Source: CAVVAH01 sp963746175 | Lineage (GTDB): Bacteria; Actinomycetota; Actinomycetes; JACCUZ01 | Direction of reading: 5' to 3' | Assembly (NCBI GenBank): GCA_963746175.1 | Contig: CAVVAH010000008.1 | Location: forward strand, 186,001-250,000 | DNA length: 64,000 bases | In this document: positions 52,476 to 60,128 of the stretch, piece by piece | How positions within the stretch are numbered: the first letter of the stretch is position 1 | Layout: each line of letters starts with the position of its first letter | The notes under the pieces: generated by a model | Told to the model about the DNA's origin: nothing | The model's input: only the letters and a program-made list of their open reading frames with translations | Databases searched by the model: none | Translations under genes and position numbers: made by a program

Positions 52476-52580
52476 CGGTTCTCGCGGGAGCCTAGCCGCG
52501 GAGAACCGTTCTCAACAGTCATGAGGCGCCCGGACGACAGATTCAGCAAAATCCGACCGTGTTCGCCACGGAATCACTTG
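52476..52580. promoter_or_regulatory. Divergent control region between the ALDH and lrp
   Basis: The palindrome GAGAACCGTTCTC (52501-52513) has a matching half-site CGGTTCTC at 52476-52483, facing the ALDH. Nearer lrp, TCGCCACGGAATCACTTG (52563-52580) is the near-identical partner of the box at 49002-49019, followed by TTGCCA, an 18-bp spacer and GAGGAT. Autoregulation by Lrp and co-control of both ALDH promoters is likely. Confidence 0.6.
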
Positions 52581-52614
52581 CCAACGACCCCGACGAAGGG
52601 CGAGGATCGCGGGC

Positions 52615-53088
52615 ATGGCAGCCAAGGAACGGGGCAGCGGCGTCGTCCTCGACGACGTCTCCAAGGCGATCATCGAGCAGCTGCAGGAGGACGGCCGGCG
52701 CGCCTACGCGGCGATCGGCAAGGCCGTCGGCCTGTCCGAGGCAGCCGTCCGGCAGCGGGTCCAGCGGCTGCTCGACGCGGGGGTCATGCAGATCGTCGCG
52801 GTGACCGACCCGCTCCAGGTGGGCTTCCCGCGCCAGGCCATGATCGGGATCTCCTGCGAGGGCGACGTCGAGGCCGTGGCCGAGAAGATCGCCGACATGG
52901 CGGAGGTCGACTACGTCGTCATCACCGCCGGCAGCTTCGACCTGCTCGTCGAGGTGGTCTGCGAGGACGACGACCACCTGCTCGAGCTCATCTCCAAGCG
53001 CATCCGTGCAGTCCCCTCGGTGCGCAGCACCGAGTCGTTCGTCTACCTCAAGCTCCGCAAGCAGCTCTACAACTGGGGAACCAGATGA
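52615..53088 (+). CDS. Lrp/AsnC-family transcriptional regulator
   Basis: A 157-residue regulator: N-terminal HTH (DDVSKAIIEQLQEDGRRAYAAIGKAVGLSEAAVRQRVQRLLDAG) and a C-terminal RAM ligand domain (ITAGSFDLLVEVVCEDDDHLLELI). The stop overlaps the aminotransferase start (ATGA). The position before a polyamine aminotransferase and opposite the aminobutyraldehyde dehydrogenase matches polyamine loci known in Streptomyces, so it probably responds to a polyamine or pathway intermediate. Confidence 0.92.
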   Translation: MAAKERGSGVVLDDVSKAIIEQLQEDGRRAYAAIGKAVGLSEAAVRQRVQRLLDAGVMQIVAVTDPLQVGFPRQAMIGISCEGDVEAVAEKIADMAEVDYVVITAGSFDLLVEVVCEDDDHLLELISKRIRAVPSVRSTESFVYLKLRKQLYNWGTR

Positions 53089-54479
53089 CCTTGACCACCG
53101 AACCCACCACCGCCGTCGACGCGTCGGCGCTCGCCGCCTCCGCGCGCGACCACCTGTGGATGCACTTCACCCGGATGTCCGCCTACCAGCAGGCCGACGT
53201 CCCCGTCATCACCCGCGGTGAGGGCCCCTACATCTGGGACGCCAACGGCAGGCGGTACCTCGACGGCCTCGCGGGGCTCTTCGTCGTGCAGGCCGGGCAC
53301 GGGCGCACCGAGCTCGCCGAGGCCGCCGCGAGGCAGGCCAGCGAGCTCGCGTTCTTCCCGCTGTGGTCCTACGCGCACCCGAAGGCGGTCGAGCTGGCCG
53401 AGCGGCTGGCACACCTGGCGCCCGGTGACCTCAACCGGGTCTTCTTCACCACCGGCGGCGGCGAGGCCGTCGAGTCGGCCTGGAAGGTCGCCAAGCAGTA
53501 CTTCAAGCTCACCGGCAAGCCGATGAAGCACAAGGTCATCAGCCGCAACGTCGCCTACCACGGCACCCCGCACGGCGCGCTGTCGATCACCGGCATCCCC
53601 GCCGCGAAGGCCATGTTCGAGCCGCTCGTGCCGGGCGCGCACAAGGTGCCCAACACCAACTTCTACCGCGCTCCCCAGCACGCCGACGACCTGGAGGCGT
53701 TCGGCCTCTGGGCGGCCGATCGCATCGAGGAGGCCATCGAGTTCGAGGGTCCCGAGACCGTGGCCGCGGTGTTCGTCGAGCCGGTGCAGAACTCCGGCGG
53801 CTGCTTCCCACCGCCGCCCAACTACTTCGCGCGGGTCCGCGAGATCTGCGACAAGTACGACGTGCTGCTCGTGTCCGACGAGGTCATCTGTGCCTTCGGG
53901 CGGCTCGGCCACTACTTCGGCGCCGACCGGTTCGGCTACCAGCCGGACATCATCACCTGCGCCAAGGGCATGACCTCCGGCTACTCCCCCATCGGCGCGA
54001 TGATCGCGACCGATCGGATCATGGAGCCGTTCCTGCAGGGCCACGCGTCGTTCGCGCACGGCTACACCTTCGGCGGTCACCCGGTGTCGGCCGCGGTGGC
54101 GCTGGCGAACCTCGACATCTTCGAGCGCGAGAAGCTCAACGAGCACGTCCGCGACACCACCGGCGACTTCCGCCGGACGTTGGAGAAGCTCAACGACCTG
54201 CCGATCGTCGGCGACGTCCGTGGCGACGGCTTCTTCTTCGGCATCGAGATGGTGAAGGACAAGGCGACCCGCGAGACCTTCGACGACGACGAGTCCGAGC
54301 GGCTGCTCCGCGGCTTCCTGTCGAGGGCCCTCTTCGACGCCGGGCTCTACTGCCGGGCCGACGACCGCGGCGACCCGGTCATCCAGCTCTCGCCGCCGCT
54401 GGTCTGCGACCAGTCGCACTTCGACGAGATGGAGCAGATCCTGCGGTCGGTGCTCACCGAGGCGTGGAGCCGGCTCTGA
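53085..54479 (+). CDS. Class III aminotransferase, polyamine (putrescine) type
   Basis: A 464-residue PLP enzyme: FFTTGGGEAVESAWKVAKQYF, the Asp loop LVSDEVICAFGRLG and the PLP lysine in ITCAKGMTSGYSPIGAMI. This pattern is the omega-amino acid/putrescine:pyruvate aminotransferase group (SpuC-like). It would convert putrescine to 4-aminobutanal, feeding the divergent aminobutyraldehyde dehydrogenase. Other amines (cadaverine, spermidine, taurine-like) cannot be excluded. It is coupled to lrp upstream and overlaps the PPOX gene by 16 bp downstream. Confidence 0.9.
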   Translation: MTLTTEPTTAVDASALAASARDHLWMHFTRMSAYQQADVPVITRGEGPYIWDANGRRYLDGLAGLFVVQAGHGRTELAEAAARQASELAFFPLWSYAHPKAVELAERLAHLAPGDLNRVFFTTGGGEAVESAWKVAKQYFKLTGKPMKHKVISRNVAYHGTPHGALSITGIPAAKAMFEPLVPGAHKVPNTNFYRAPQHADDLEAFGLWAADRIEEAIEFEGPETVAAVFVEPVQNSGGCFPPPPNYFARVREICDKYDVLLVSDEVICAFGRLGHYFGADRFGYQPDIITCAKGMTSGYSPIGAMIATDRIMEPFLQGHASFAHGYTFGGHPVSAAVALANLDIFEREKLNEHVRDTTGDFRRTLEKLNDLPIVGDVRGDGFFFGIEMVKDKATRETFDDDESERLLRGFLSRALFDAGLYCRADDRGDPVIQLSPPLVCDQSHFDEMEQILRSVLTEAWSRL

Positions 54480-55129
54480 CGGAGCCCTCGGGACCGTCGG
54501 CCCGCACCACGGTCCGGCGGCTGCCGGAGAAGCAGGTCCGGGACCGCGCGGTGCTCGACGCGGTCCTGGACGCCGGCCGCGTCGCGCACGTCGCCGTCCA
54601 CGACGACGACGGCCAGCCCTACGTGGTGCCGGTCGCCTACGCCCGCGACGGCGACGCCGTGCTGTTCCACGGCTCCACCGGCAGCCGGCTGTTCCGGAGC
54701 CTGGCCGGCGGCGCGCCGACCTGCCTCACGGTGACGCTGCTCGACGGGTTGCTCGCGGCCCGGTCCGTGTTCGAGTCGTCGATGCACTACCGGTGCGCGA
54801 TGGTGCTCGGGACCGCGACCGTGCTCGAGGACGACGCCAAGCTGGCCGCGCTGGAGCGGGTCACCGAGCACCTGCTGCCCGGCCGGTGGGCCGACGCCAG
54901 GCAGCCCAACCGCAAGGAGCTCTCGGCGACGCTGGTCCTCTCGCTGCCGCTCTCGGAGTGGTCGGTGAAGGTGAGCGACGGCCCGCCCGAGGACGCGGAG
55001 GAGGACCTGGAGCTGCCGTACTGGGCCGGCGTGGTGCCGCTGCAGGAGGTGGCCGGCGCGCCGCAGCCGGCGCCGGACCTGCGTGGCGCTCCCCCGGTGC
55101 CGTCGTACGTCGCGTCGTGGACCCGCTGA
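54464..55129 (+). CDS. Pyridoxamine-5'-phosphate-oxidase-like flavoprotein (NimA type)
   Basis: A 221-residue split-barrel protein. LDAVLDAGRVAHVAVHDDDGQPYVVPVAYARDGDAVLFHGSTGSRL and the later MHYRCAMVLGTATVL fit the NimA/PPOX-like family of flavin- or heme-binding proteins. GTG 54464 lies inside the 3' end of the aminotransferase gene. It is a regular partner in this operon type, but its role there is unknown; cofactor (PLP or flavin) handling is speculation. Confidence 0.83.
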   Translation: MEPALTEPSGPSARTTVRRLPEKQVRDRAVLDAVLDAGRVAHVAVHDDDGQPYVVPVAYARDGDAVLFHGSTGSRLFRSLAGGAPTCLTVTLLDGLLAARSVFESSMHYRCAMVLGTATVLEDDAKLAALERVTEHLLPGRWADARQPNRKELSATLVLSLPLSEWSVKVSDGPPEDAEEDLELPYWAGVVPLQEVAGAPQPAPDLRGAPPVPSYVASWTR

Positions 55130-55136
55130 GCCCGTC

Positions 55137-56513
55137 GTGACCGACTACCGCCGGCTCTCGCTCTGGCACGACACCGTCGACGACGACCTCACGCCGCGAC
55201 CAGCGCTCGCCGGCGACCTCGACGTCGACGTGGCGGTCGTGGGCGCCGGCTACACCGGGCTGTGGTCCGCGTACTACCTGGCGGCGACCGACCCGTCGCT
55301 GCGGATCGCCGTGCTGGAGGCGGAGGTCGCCGGGTTCGGGGCCAGCGGACGCAACGGGGGCTGGTGCTCGGCGCTGTTCCCGGCACCCGTGTCCTGGTTG
55401 GCGAAGCGCTACGGCCGCGAGCGCGCCGTCGCCCAGCACCGCGCCATGCAGGGCGCCGTCGACGAGGTCGGCGCCGTGGCAGCGGCGGAGGGCATCGACT
55501 GCCACTTCGCGAAGGGCGGCACCGTCGTCGCAGCGCGCAACGCGGTGCAGCTCGACCGCGCGCGGGCCGAGGTCGCGCACGCCCGGCAGTGGGGCTTCGG
55601 CGAGGACGACATCGCGCTGCTCGGCGCCGACGAGGCGCGCACCCGCCTGCAGGCGAGCGAGGTGCTGGGTGCGACGTACACACCGCACTGCGCCGCCATC
55701 CACCCGGCGAGGCTGGCCAGGGGGCTGGCCCGCGCGGTGGAGGCCCGCGGCGTCACGCTCCACGAGCGGACTCCCGTGACCGCGATCGAGCCGCACGTCG
55801 CGGTCACCCCGCACGGTCGGGTCCGCGCCGAGGTGGTCGTCCGCGCGACGGAGGGGTTCACCGCGCGGCTGCCCGGCCTGCGCCGTGCCATCGCGCCGGT
55901 CTACTCCCTGATGGTGGCCACCGAGCCGCTGCCCGACGACGTCTGGGACCGGGTCGGGCTCGCCGACCGGGAGACCTTCAGCGACTTCCGGCACCTCATC
56001 GTCTACGGCCAGCGCACCGCTGACGGCCGGCTCGCCTTCGGCGGTCGCGGGGCGCCGTACCACTTCGGCTCCCGGATCCGGCCGGGGCAGGACCGCGACC
56101 CGGACGTGTTCGCGGCGCTGCACCGGACGCTCGTCGACCTGCTGCCTGCGGTCGAGGGTGCCGCCTTCACGCACGCCTGGGGCGGCCCGCTCGGCATCGC
56201 CCGCGACTGGTGCGCGTCGGTGGGGCTGGACCGCGCCACCGGCCTGGCCTGGGCCGGCGGCTACGTCGGCGACGGCGTGTCCACGACGAACCTCGCCGGC
56301 CGGACGCTCGCCGACCTGGTGCTCCAGCGGGACTCCGACCTGGTGCACCTGCCGTGGGTGGGCCACCGGTCGCGCCGGTGGGAGCCGGAGCCGCTGCGGT
56401 GGCTGGGGGCCAACCTCCTGCTGAAGGTCATGACGGGGGCCGACCCCGAGGAGGCCAGGACGGGTCGGCCGTCTCGCCGGGCCGCGCTGATGGAGCGCCT
56501 GCTCGGGCACTGA
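55137..56513 (+). CDS. PuuB-like FAD-dependent oxidoreductase, second copy
   Basis: A 458-residue DAO-family flavoprotein: VAVVGAGYTGLWSAYYLAA, VLEAEVAGFGASGRNGGWCSALFP and the C-terminal WAGGYVGDGVSTTNLAGRTLADLV. It is a clear but distant paralogue of the oxidase at 41686-43098. GTG 55137 follows the PPOX stop by 7 bp, so it is the last gene of the lrp operon. A (gamma-glutamyl)polyamine or other secondary amine is the likely substrate class. Confidence 0.87.
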   Translation: MTDYRRLSLWHDTVDDDLTPRPALAGDLDVDVAVVGAGYTGLWSAYYLAATDPSLRIAVLEAEVAGFGASGRNGGWCSALFPAPVSWLAKRYGRERAVAQHRAMQGAVDEVGAVAAAEGIDCHFAKGGTVVAARNAVQLDRARAEVAHARQWGFGEDDIALLGADEARTRLQASEVLGATYTPHCAAIHPARLARGLARAVEARGVTLHERTPVTAIEPHVAVTPHGRVRAEVVVRATEGFTARLPGLRRAIAPVYSLMVATEPLPDDVWDRVGLADRETFSDFRHLIVYGQRTADGRLAFGGRGAPYHFGSRIRPGQDRDPDVFAALHRTLVDLLPAVEGAAFTHAWGGPLGIARDWCASVGLDRATGLAWAGGYVGDGVSTTNLAGRTLADLVLQRDSDLVHLPWVGHRSRRWEPEPLRWLGANLLLKVMTGADPEEARTGRPSRRAALMERLLGH

Positions 56514-56593
56514 CCACACCCCCGACCGATGAGTACGCCGCGGCGCTCGGGTCTGCCCGGGTGACAGGACCGGGACGACGGAAGGACACCGAG

Positions 56594-57070
56594 ATGCCGA
56601 GGACGACGCCGTGGCTGTGGTTCGACACCGAGGCGGAGGAAGCGGCGAACTTCTACGTCGGCCTCTTCCCCAACTCCCGCATCACCGGTGTGCAGCGGTA
56701 CAACGAGGCCGGCCCCCGACCCGCCGGCATGGTGATGACGGTCGAGTGGGAGATCGACGGCCAGCGGTACGCCGGTCTCAACGGCGGCCCGGACTTCCGC
56801 TTCACCGAGGCGGTGTCGTTCATGATCGACTGTGCCGACCAGGCCGAGGTGGACCACTACTGGGACGCGTTCGCCGAGGGCGGCGACCCGGGGCCGTGCG
56901 GCTGGATCAAGGACCGGTTCGGCCTGTCGTGGCAGGTCGTGCCGCGGATGCTGATGGAGCTGCTCAACGACCCCGACCCGAAGGTCGCCGAGGCGGTGAT
57001 GGCCGCGATGCTGCAGATGTCCAAGATCGACGTCGCCGGCCTCGAGGCCGCCCGCGACGCCGCCGCCTGA
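56594..57070 (+). CDS. VOC-superfamily protein (PhnB / 3-dmu-9 methyltransferase-like)
   Basis: A 158-residue protein: MPRTTPWLWFDTEAEEAANFYVGLFPNS with the central GPCGWIKDRFGLSWQVVPRML. This is the PhnB-like branch of the vicinal-oxygen-chelate fold (PF06983), common as an orphan gene. AAGGA lies before ATG 56594. It does not look coupled to the oxidase 80 bp upstream. Function unknown. Confidence 0.85.
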   Translation: MPRTTPWLWFDTEAEEAANFYVGLFPNSRITGVQRYNEAGPRPAGMVMTVEWEIDGQRYAGLNGGPDFRFTEAVSFMIDCADQAEVDHYWDAFAEGGDPGPCGWIKDRFGLSWQVVPRMLMELLNDPDPKVAEAVMAAMLQMSKIDVAGLEAARDAAA

Positions 57071-57084
57071 CGACCCGTCAGCGG

Positions 57085-57384
57085 TCAGCGGCGGCCGGGC
57101 CGCCACAGGTCGCGAAGCGCCCACGGCACCACGACGAACCACCAGACGGCGGCGCCCACCAGGGCGAAGACCGCGAGCCAGACCCCGACGGTCAGCAGCA
57201 GGACGGTGCCGACCATCCGGCCGACCGGGCCGAAGGTCGTGGCGGACCGCGTCCACCGGCTGCTCGGCGGCGCCGGCGGACGGATCAGGGGGCTGCCGGC
57301 GGCGACCAGGCCGTTGGCGCCCTCTCCGGGGATCTGGAACCGGACGGGCGGCTGCTCGTGCGGCTCGGGGAAGAACGACGTCAC
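57085..57384 (-). CDS. Small membrane protein, hypothetical
   Basis: A 99-residue frame with a proline-rich, likely cytoplasmic N-terminal half and a strongly hydrophobic segment (residues about 55-90: GTVLLLTVGVWLAVFALVGA then WWFVVVPWALRDL), enough for one or two helices. No family recognised. It has no visible ribosome site and is convergent with the VOC gene (14-bp gap), divergent from the phosphatase. Codon pattern and hydrophobicity make it plausibly real. Confidence 0.6.
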   Translation of the reverse strand: MTSFFPEPHEQPPVRFQIPGEGANGLVAAGSPLIRPPAPPSSRWTRSATTFGPVGRMVGTVLLLTVGVWLAVFALVGAAVWWFVVVPWALRDLWRPGRR

Positions 57385-57448
57385 CTGGAGGACATCGGCA
57401 CGTCAGGGGGCCGAACTGAGCCCGCGGCCGATGCGCGACGATGTCCGG

Positions 57449-57976
57449 ATGAGCCAGCGCGCGGACCTCCCGTCGCCCGCCGGCCCGACGTACCGGCTGT
57501 GCTTCGTCTGCAGCGGCAACATCTGCCGCTCGCCGATCGCGGCCGTCGTCATGCAGCGGCTCGTCGCCGACGCTGGGCTCACCGAGCTCGTTCACGTCGA
57601 CTCGGCGGGGACCGGCGACTGGCACGTGGGTGCGCGGGCGGACAGCCGGGCGGTCGCGGTGCTGAGCGGCAGCGGCTACGACGGCCGTGCGCACCGCGCC
57701 CGGGTGTTCGAGCGCAGCTGGCTGGACGACCGCGACCTCGTCCTGGCGCTCGACCGTGGCCACCTGCGTGAGCTGCGCGCCCTGGCCCGCACGGACGAGC
57801 AGCGGGCGAAGGTGCGGCTGCTGCGGTCGTTCGACGCCGAGGCGCCGGACGGCGCGGAGGTGGCCGACCCGTACCTGGGGGACGACCGCGACTTCGCCGA
57901 GGTGCTGGACCAGGTCGAGCGGTCGTGCCGCGGCCTGCTGGACGCGGTGGCCCGGACCCTCCCGGAGCCGGTCTGA
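57449..57976 (+). CDS. Low-molecular-weight protein tyrosine phosphatase
   Basis: A roughly 175-residue phosphatase. The P-loop VCSGNICRS (Cys21, Arg27) directly follows the first strand, and the general-acid Asp is in VADPYLG. The C-x5-R-S form with NICRS marks a phosphatase rather than an arsenate reductase. ATG 57449 gives a short leader; ATG 57431 in the same frame is possible. It stands alone between a small membrane gene and the DUF6529-like cassette. Confidence 0.9.
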   Translation: MSQRADLPSPAGPTYRLCFVCSGNICRSPIAAVVMQRLVADAGLTELVHVDSAGTGDWHVGARADSRAVAVLSGSGYDGRAHRARVFERSWLDDRDLVLALDRGHLRELRALARTDEQRAKVRLLRSFDAEAPDGAEVADPYLGDDRDFAEVLDQVERSCRGLLDAVARTLPEPV

Positions 57977-58037
57977 CGGCCGCGCGCCGGACCGGGGCCT
58001 GGCGCGGTTTCGTGGCCAATGCCGCGATCGTCGAGGT

Positions 58038-58664
58038 ATGCCCCCGTTGCGGATCCGGCGGACACGGTCGACAGTGATCGTCGAGGTGATGCCGGTGGCC
58101 GTTCCCACGCAGCACCGGGTCGCGGCCGAGCGGCCGGCCGGGGTGACGGTCGTCCTCCTCGGTGCCCTGGTGGCCGTGGCGCTCGGCACCTACGCCGGCC
58201 TGCACGAGCCGGCCGGCCGGCCGTTCGAGACGTTCGGCTTCTCCGGGATGCTGCAGATGAAGGCGTGGCTGAGCACGGCCGCCGCCGTCCTGCTGCTCGT
58301 CCAGCTCACGACGGCGCTGTGGATGTGGGGGCGGCTGCCGGGTGCCTCGCACCGCGCGCCCGGCTGGGTGGCCCCGGTGCACCGCTGGTCCGGTGCGGCC
58401 GCCTTCACGGTGACGCTGCCGGTGGCGCTGCACTGCATGTGGGCCCTCGGCTTCGCCACCAGCAGCCCGCGGGTGCTGGTGCACGGCCTGGCCGGCTGCC
58501 TGTTCTACGGCGCCTACGCCGCGAAGATGCTCGGCCTGCGCGTGCGCGGGCTGCCGGGCTGGTCGCTCCCGGTGCTCGGCGGCACGGTGCTCAGCGCCCT
58601 CGTCCTGATCTGGCTCACGTCGGCCCTGTGGTTCTTCACCCGGTCGGGGGTGCCGCTGACATGA
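58038..58664 (+). CDS. Polytopic membrane protein (DUF6529-like)
   Basis: A protein of about 208 residues with five hydrophobic segments (GVTVVLLGALVAVALGTYAG; a long central helix LSTAAAVLLLVQLTTALWMWG; three more up to LVLIWLTSALWFF). Several membrane histidines (HRWSG, LHCMW, VHGLAG) resemble heme-ligand positions of cytochrome b-type proteins. The stop overlaps the Rieske gene start by 4 bp. It is probably the membrane partner of that Rieske protein. ATG 58089 is an alternative start. Confidence 0.75.
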   Translation: MPPLRIRRTRSTVIVEVMPVAVPTQHRVAAERPAGVTVVLLGALVAVALGTYAGLHEPAGRPFETFGFSGMLQMKAWLSTAAAVLLLVQLTTALWMWGRLPGASHRAPGWVAPVHRWSGAAAFTVTLPVALHCMWALGFATSSPRVLVHGLAGCLFYGAYAAKMLGLRVRGLPGWSLPVLGGTVLSALVLIWLTSALWFFTRSGVPLT

Positions 58665-59119
58665 CCGCCACCCTGACCCGTCGCGCGGTGATGCGCGGCT
58701 CCGGCGTCGTCGTCGTGGGGGCGGTGCTCGGCTTCGCGCTGGCCCGGCGCAGCGACGCGGCGCGGGCCACCGGACCGGCCGGTGCCGCCGCCAACGGCTA
58801 CGGCCCGTCGCCGGCGTCGGCCGGCGGCGAACCGCTCGCGGCGCTGGCCGACGTACCGGACGGCGGCGGGCTCGTGCTCGGCGACCAGCACGTCGTCCTC
58901 ACCCGGTCCGGCGACGACGTGCACGCCTTCTCCGCGACCTGCACCCACCAGGGCTGCACGGTCGGCGCCGTGACGGACGGCCGGATCACCTGCCCCTGCC
59001 ACGGCAGCGCGTTCGACGCGACGACGGGCAAGGTGGTCCAGGGCCCGGCCACCACCGGGCTGGCTCCGGTCGACGTCACGGTGGCGGACGGCGAGATCAC
59101 CCTGGGGGCTTCACGATGA
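58661..59119 (+). CDS. Tat-exported Rieske 2Fe-2S protein
   Basis: A 152-residue protein: twin-arginine leader TRRAVMRGSGVVVVGAVLGFALA acting as signal or anchor, then a Rieske domain with CTHQGC (Cys94, His96) and CPCHGSAFD (Cys111, His114). The extra cysteines of the two motifs are the disulfide pair of the high-potential Rieske type. It overlaps the DUF6529-like gene before it and a 26-codon gene after it, so the three form a compact electron-transfer cassette on the outer face of the membrane. Partner unknown. Confidence 0.9.
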   Translation: MTATLTRRAVMRGSGVVVVGAVLGFALARRSDAARATGPAGAAANGYGPSPASAGGEPLAALADVPDGGGLVLGDQHVVLTRSGDDVHAFSATCTHQGCTVGAVTDGRITCPCHGSAFDATTGKVVQGPATTGLAPVDVTVADGEITLGASR

Positions 59120-59196
59120 CCGCGCGATCGCTGCCGACCCTGCTCTGGTTGCTCGCCCTGGGCCTCGCCCTCGGCGCCCTGGTCGCGCTCTCCTGA
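59116..59196 (+). CDS. 26-residue single-span membrane peptide
   Basis: ATG 59116 overlaps the Rieske stop (ATGA). The product is MTARSLPTLLW followed by a leucine/alanine/glycine helix and ends at 59196: one transmembrane span with a basic start. The coupling, the absence of a gap and the membrane context suggest a small subunit of the same complex. It is too short for ordinary gene finders. No homologue recognised. Confidence 0.5.
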   Translation: MTARSLPTLLWLLALGLALGALVALS

Positions 59197-59206
59197 CCCG
59201 GGCCCG

Positions 59207-60109
59207 TCAGACCGCGGACGCCATGCACAGCTCGAGCTGGTGGAGGGAGTCACGCAGCGGCCAGACCAGGACCTCGCGGGCACCCGCGGCGGCGTAGCCG
59301 GCAAGCACCTCGGCGCAGTGCTCGGCACCGCCGATGGGCAGGTGCGCGAGCCCGGCCGGGTCCCGACCGAGGGTCGGTGCCAGCACCTCGGTGCGCACAC
59401 GCTCGGCCTCGCTCCGGTCCTCGGTGACGAACAGCCACGCGGTGGCGACGGCGTCGGGGAACGCGGCAGGCTCGCGGCCGGCGGCTCGCAGGTGGCCGTC
59501 GAGCCGGGTGCGGGCCTCGGCGAACTGGTCGGGGGTGGCGTTGTACGCCGACGCGAGCCAGCCGTCGGCCACCCCGGCCATCGCGGCGATCCGCCGGTCG
59601 GAGCCCCAGCTGCCGAACCAGATCTGCGGCGGCGGGTGCGGTCGCGGCGACAGGTCGGCCGTCACGGGGTACCAGCGGGCGTCCTCCACCGCCTCGCCGT
59701 GCACCAGCGCGCGGACCGCACGGAGCGCCTCGTCGAAGCGGGCCCACCGCTCCTCGAACGGGATGCCGACGGCGTCGTAGTCGGCGCGGCCGGAGCCGGG
59801 CCCGAGGGCGCCGACGACGGGTCCCGTGGAGAGGGCCGCGAGCGAGGTGAGCATCTTGGCGACCGGGGCCGGGTGCCGCACCACCGGCAGGGCCACGGTG
59901 GTGGCCAGCACCATGCGGTCGGCCGCAGCGACCACGCTCGCCAGCGTCGTCGGGCCGTCCAGCCACGGGAGCTTCCAGACGAGGTGGTCGTTGGCCGCGA
60001 GGGTCGAGTAGCCGAGCTCGTGGGCCACCCGCGCGTACGTCGCCAGGTCGGTGGCCGACGGCAGGCCGCCGCCGAGGTCGGCAAGTGGCAGGTGGGCACC
60101 GAGTCTCAT
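59207..60109 (-). CDS. LLM-class (F420-dependent-type) oxidoreductase
   Basis: A 300-residue TIM-barrel luciferase-like protein: MRLGAHLPLADLGGGLPSATDLATYARVAHELGYSTLAANDHLVW at the N-terminus, LGPGSGRADYDAVGIPFEERWARFDEAL and PQIWFGSWGSDRRIAAMAGVADGWL. The pattern fits F420-dependent rather than FMN enzymes, as is common in actinobacteria, but the cofactor is inferred. It is convergent with the 26-aa peptide gene and lies 19 bp after prpE in the same direction. Confidence 0.85.
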   Translation of the reverse strand: MRLGAHLPLADLGGGLPSATDLATYARVAHELGYSTLAANDHLVWKLPWLDGPTTLASVVAAADRMVLATTVALPVVRHPAPVAKMLTSLAALSTGPVVGALGPGSGRADYDAVGIPFEERWARFDEALRAVRALVHGEAVEDARWYPVTADLSPRPHPPPQIWFGSWGSDRRIAAMAGVADGWLASAYNATPDQFAEARTRLDGHLRAAGREPAAFPDAVATAWLFVTEDRSEAERVRTEVLAPTLGRDPAGLAHLPIGGAEHCAEVLAGYAAAGAREVLVWPLRDSLHQLELCMASAV

Positions 60110-60128
60110 GGCCCGGCCGACCTGATCG

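Noticed and set aside
49209..54479. A very long plus-strand open frame through this region, as if one giant protein of more than 1700 residues.
   Set aside because: Its first two thirds are antisense to two well-supported genes and give low-complexity Arg/Ala/Gly sequence typical of high-GC shadow frames. Only the final part, the aminotransferase from 53085, is real.
57449..57976. Arsenate reductase of the LMW-phosphatase fold.
   Set aside because: The loop CSGNICRS and the late DPYL aspartate are those of a tyrosine phosphatase; the extra redox cysteines of ArsC are missing.
58003..58030. GCGGTTTCGTGGCCAATGCC upstream of the DUF6529-like gene resembles the box shared by lrp and the ALDH.
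   Set aside because: The match is partial, the orientation is opposite to the other two copies relative to the gene, and no promoter spacing is conserved.
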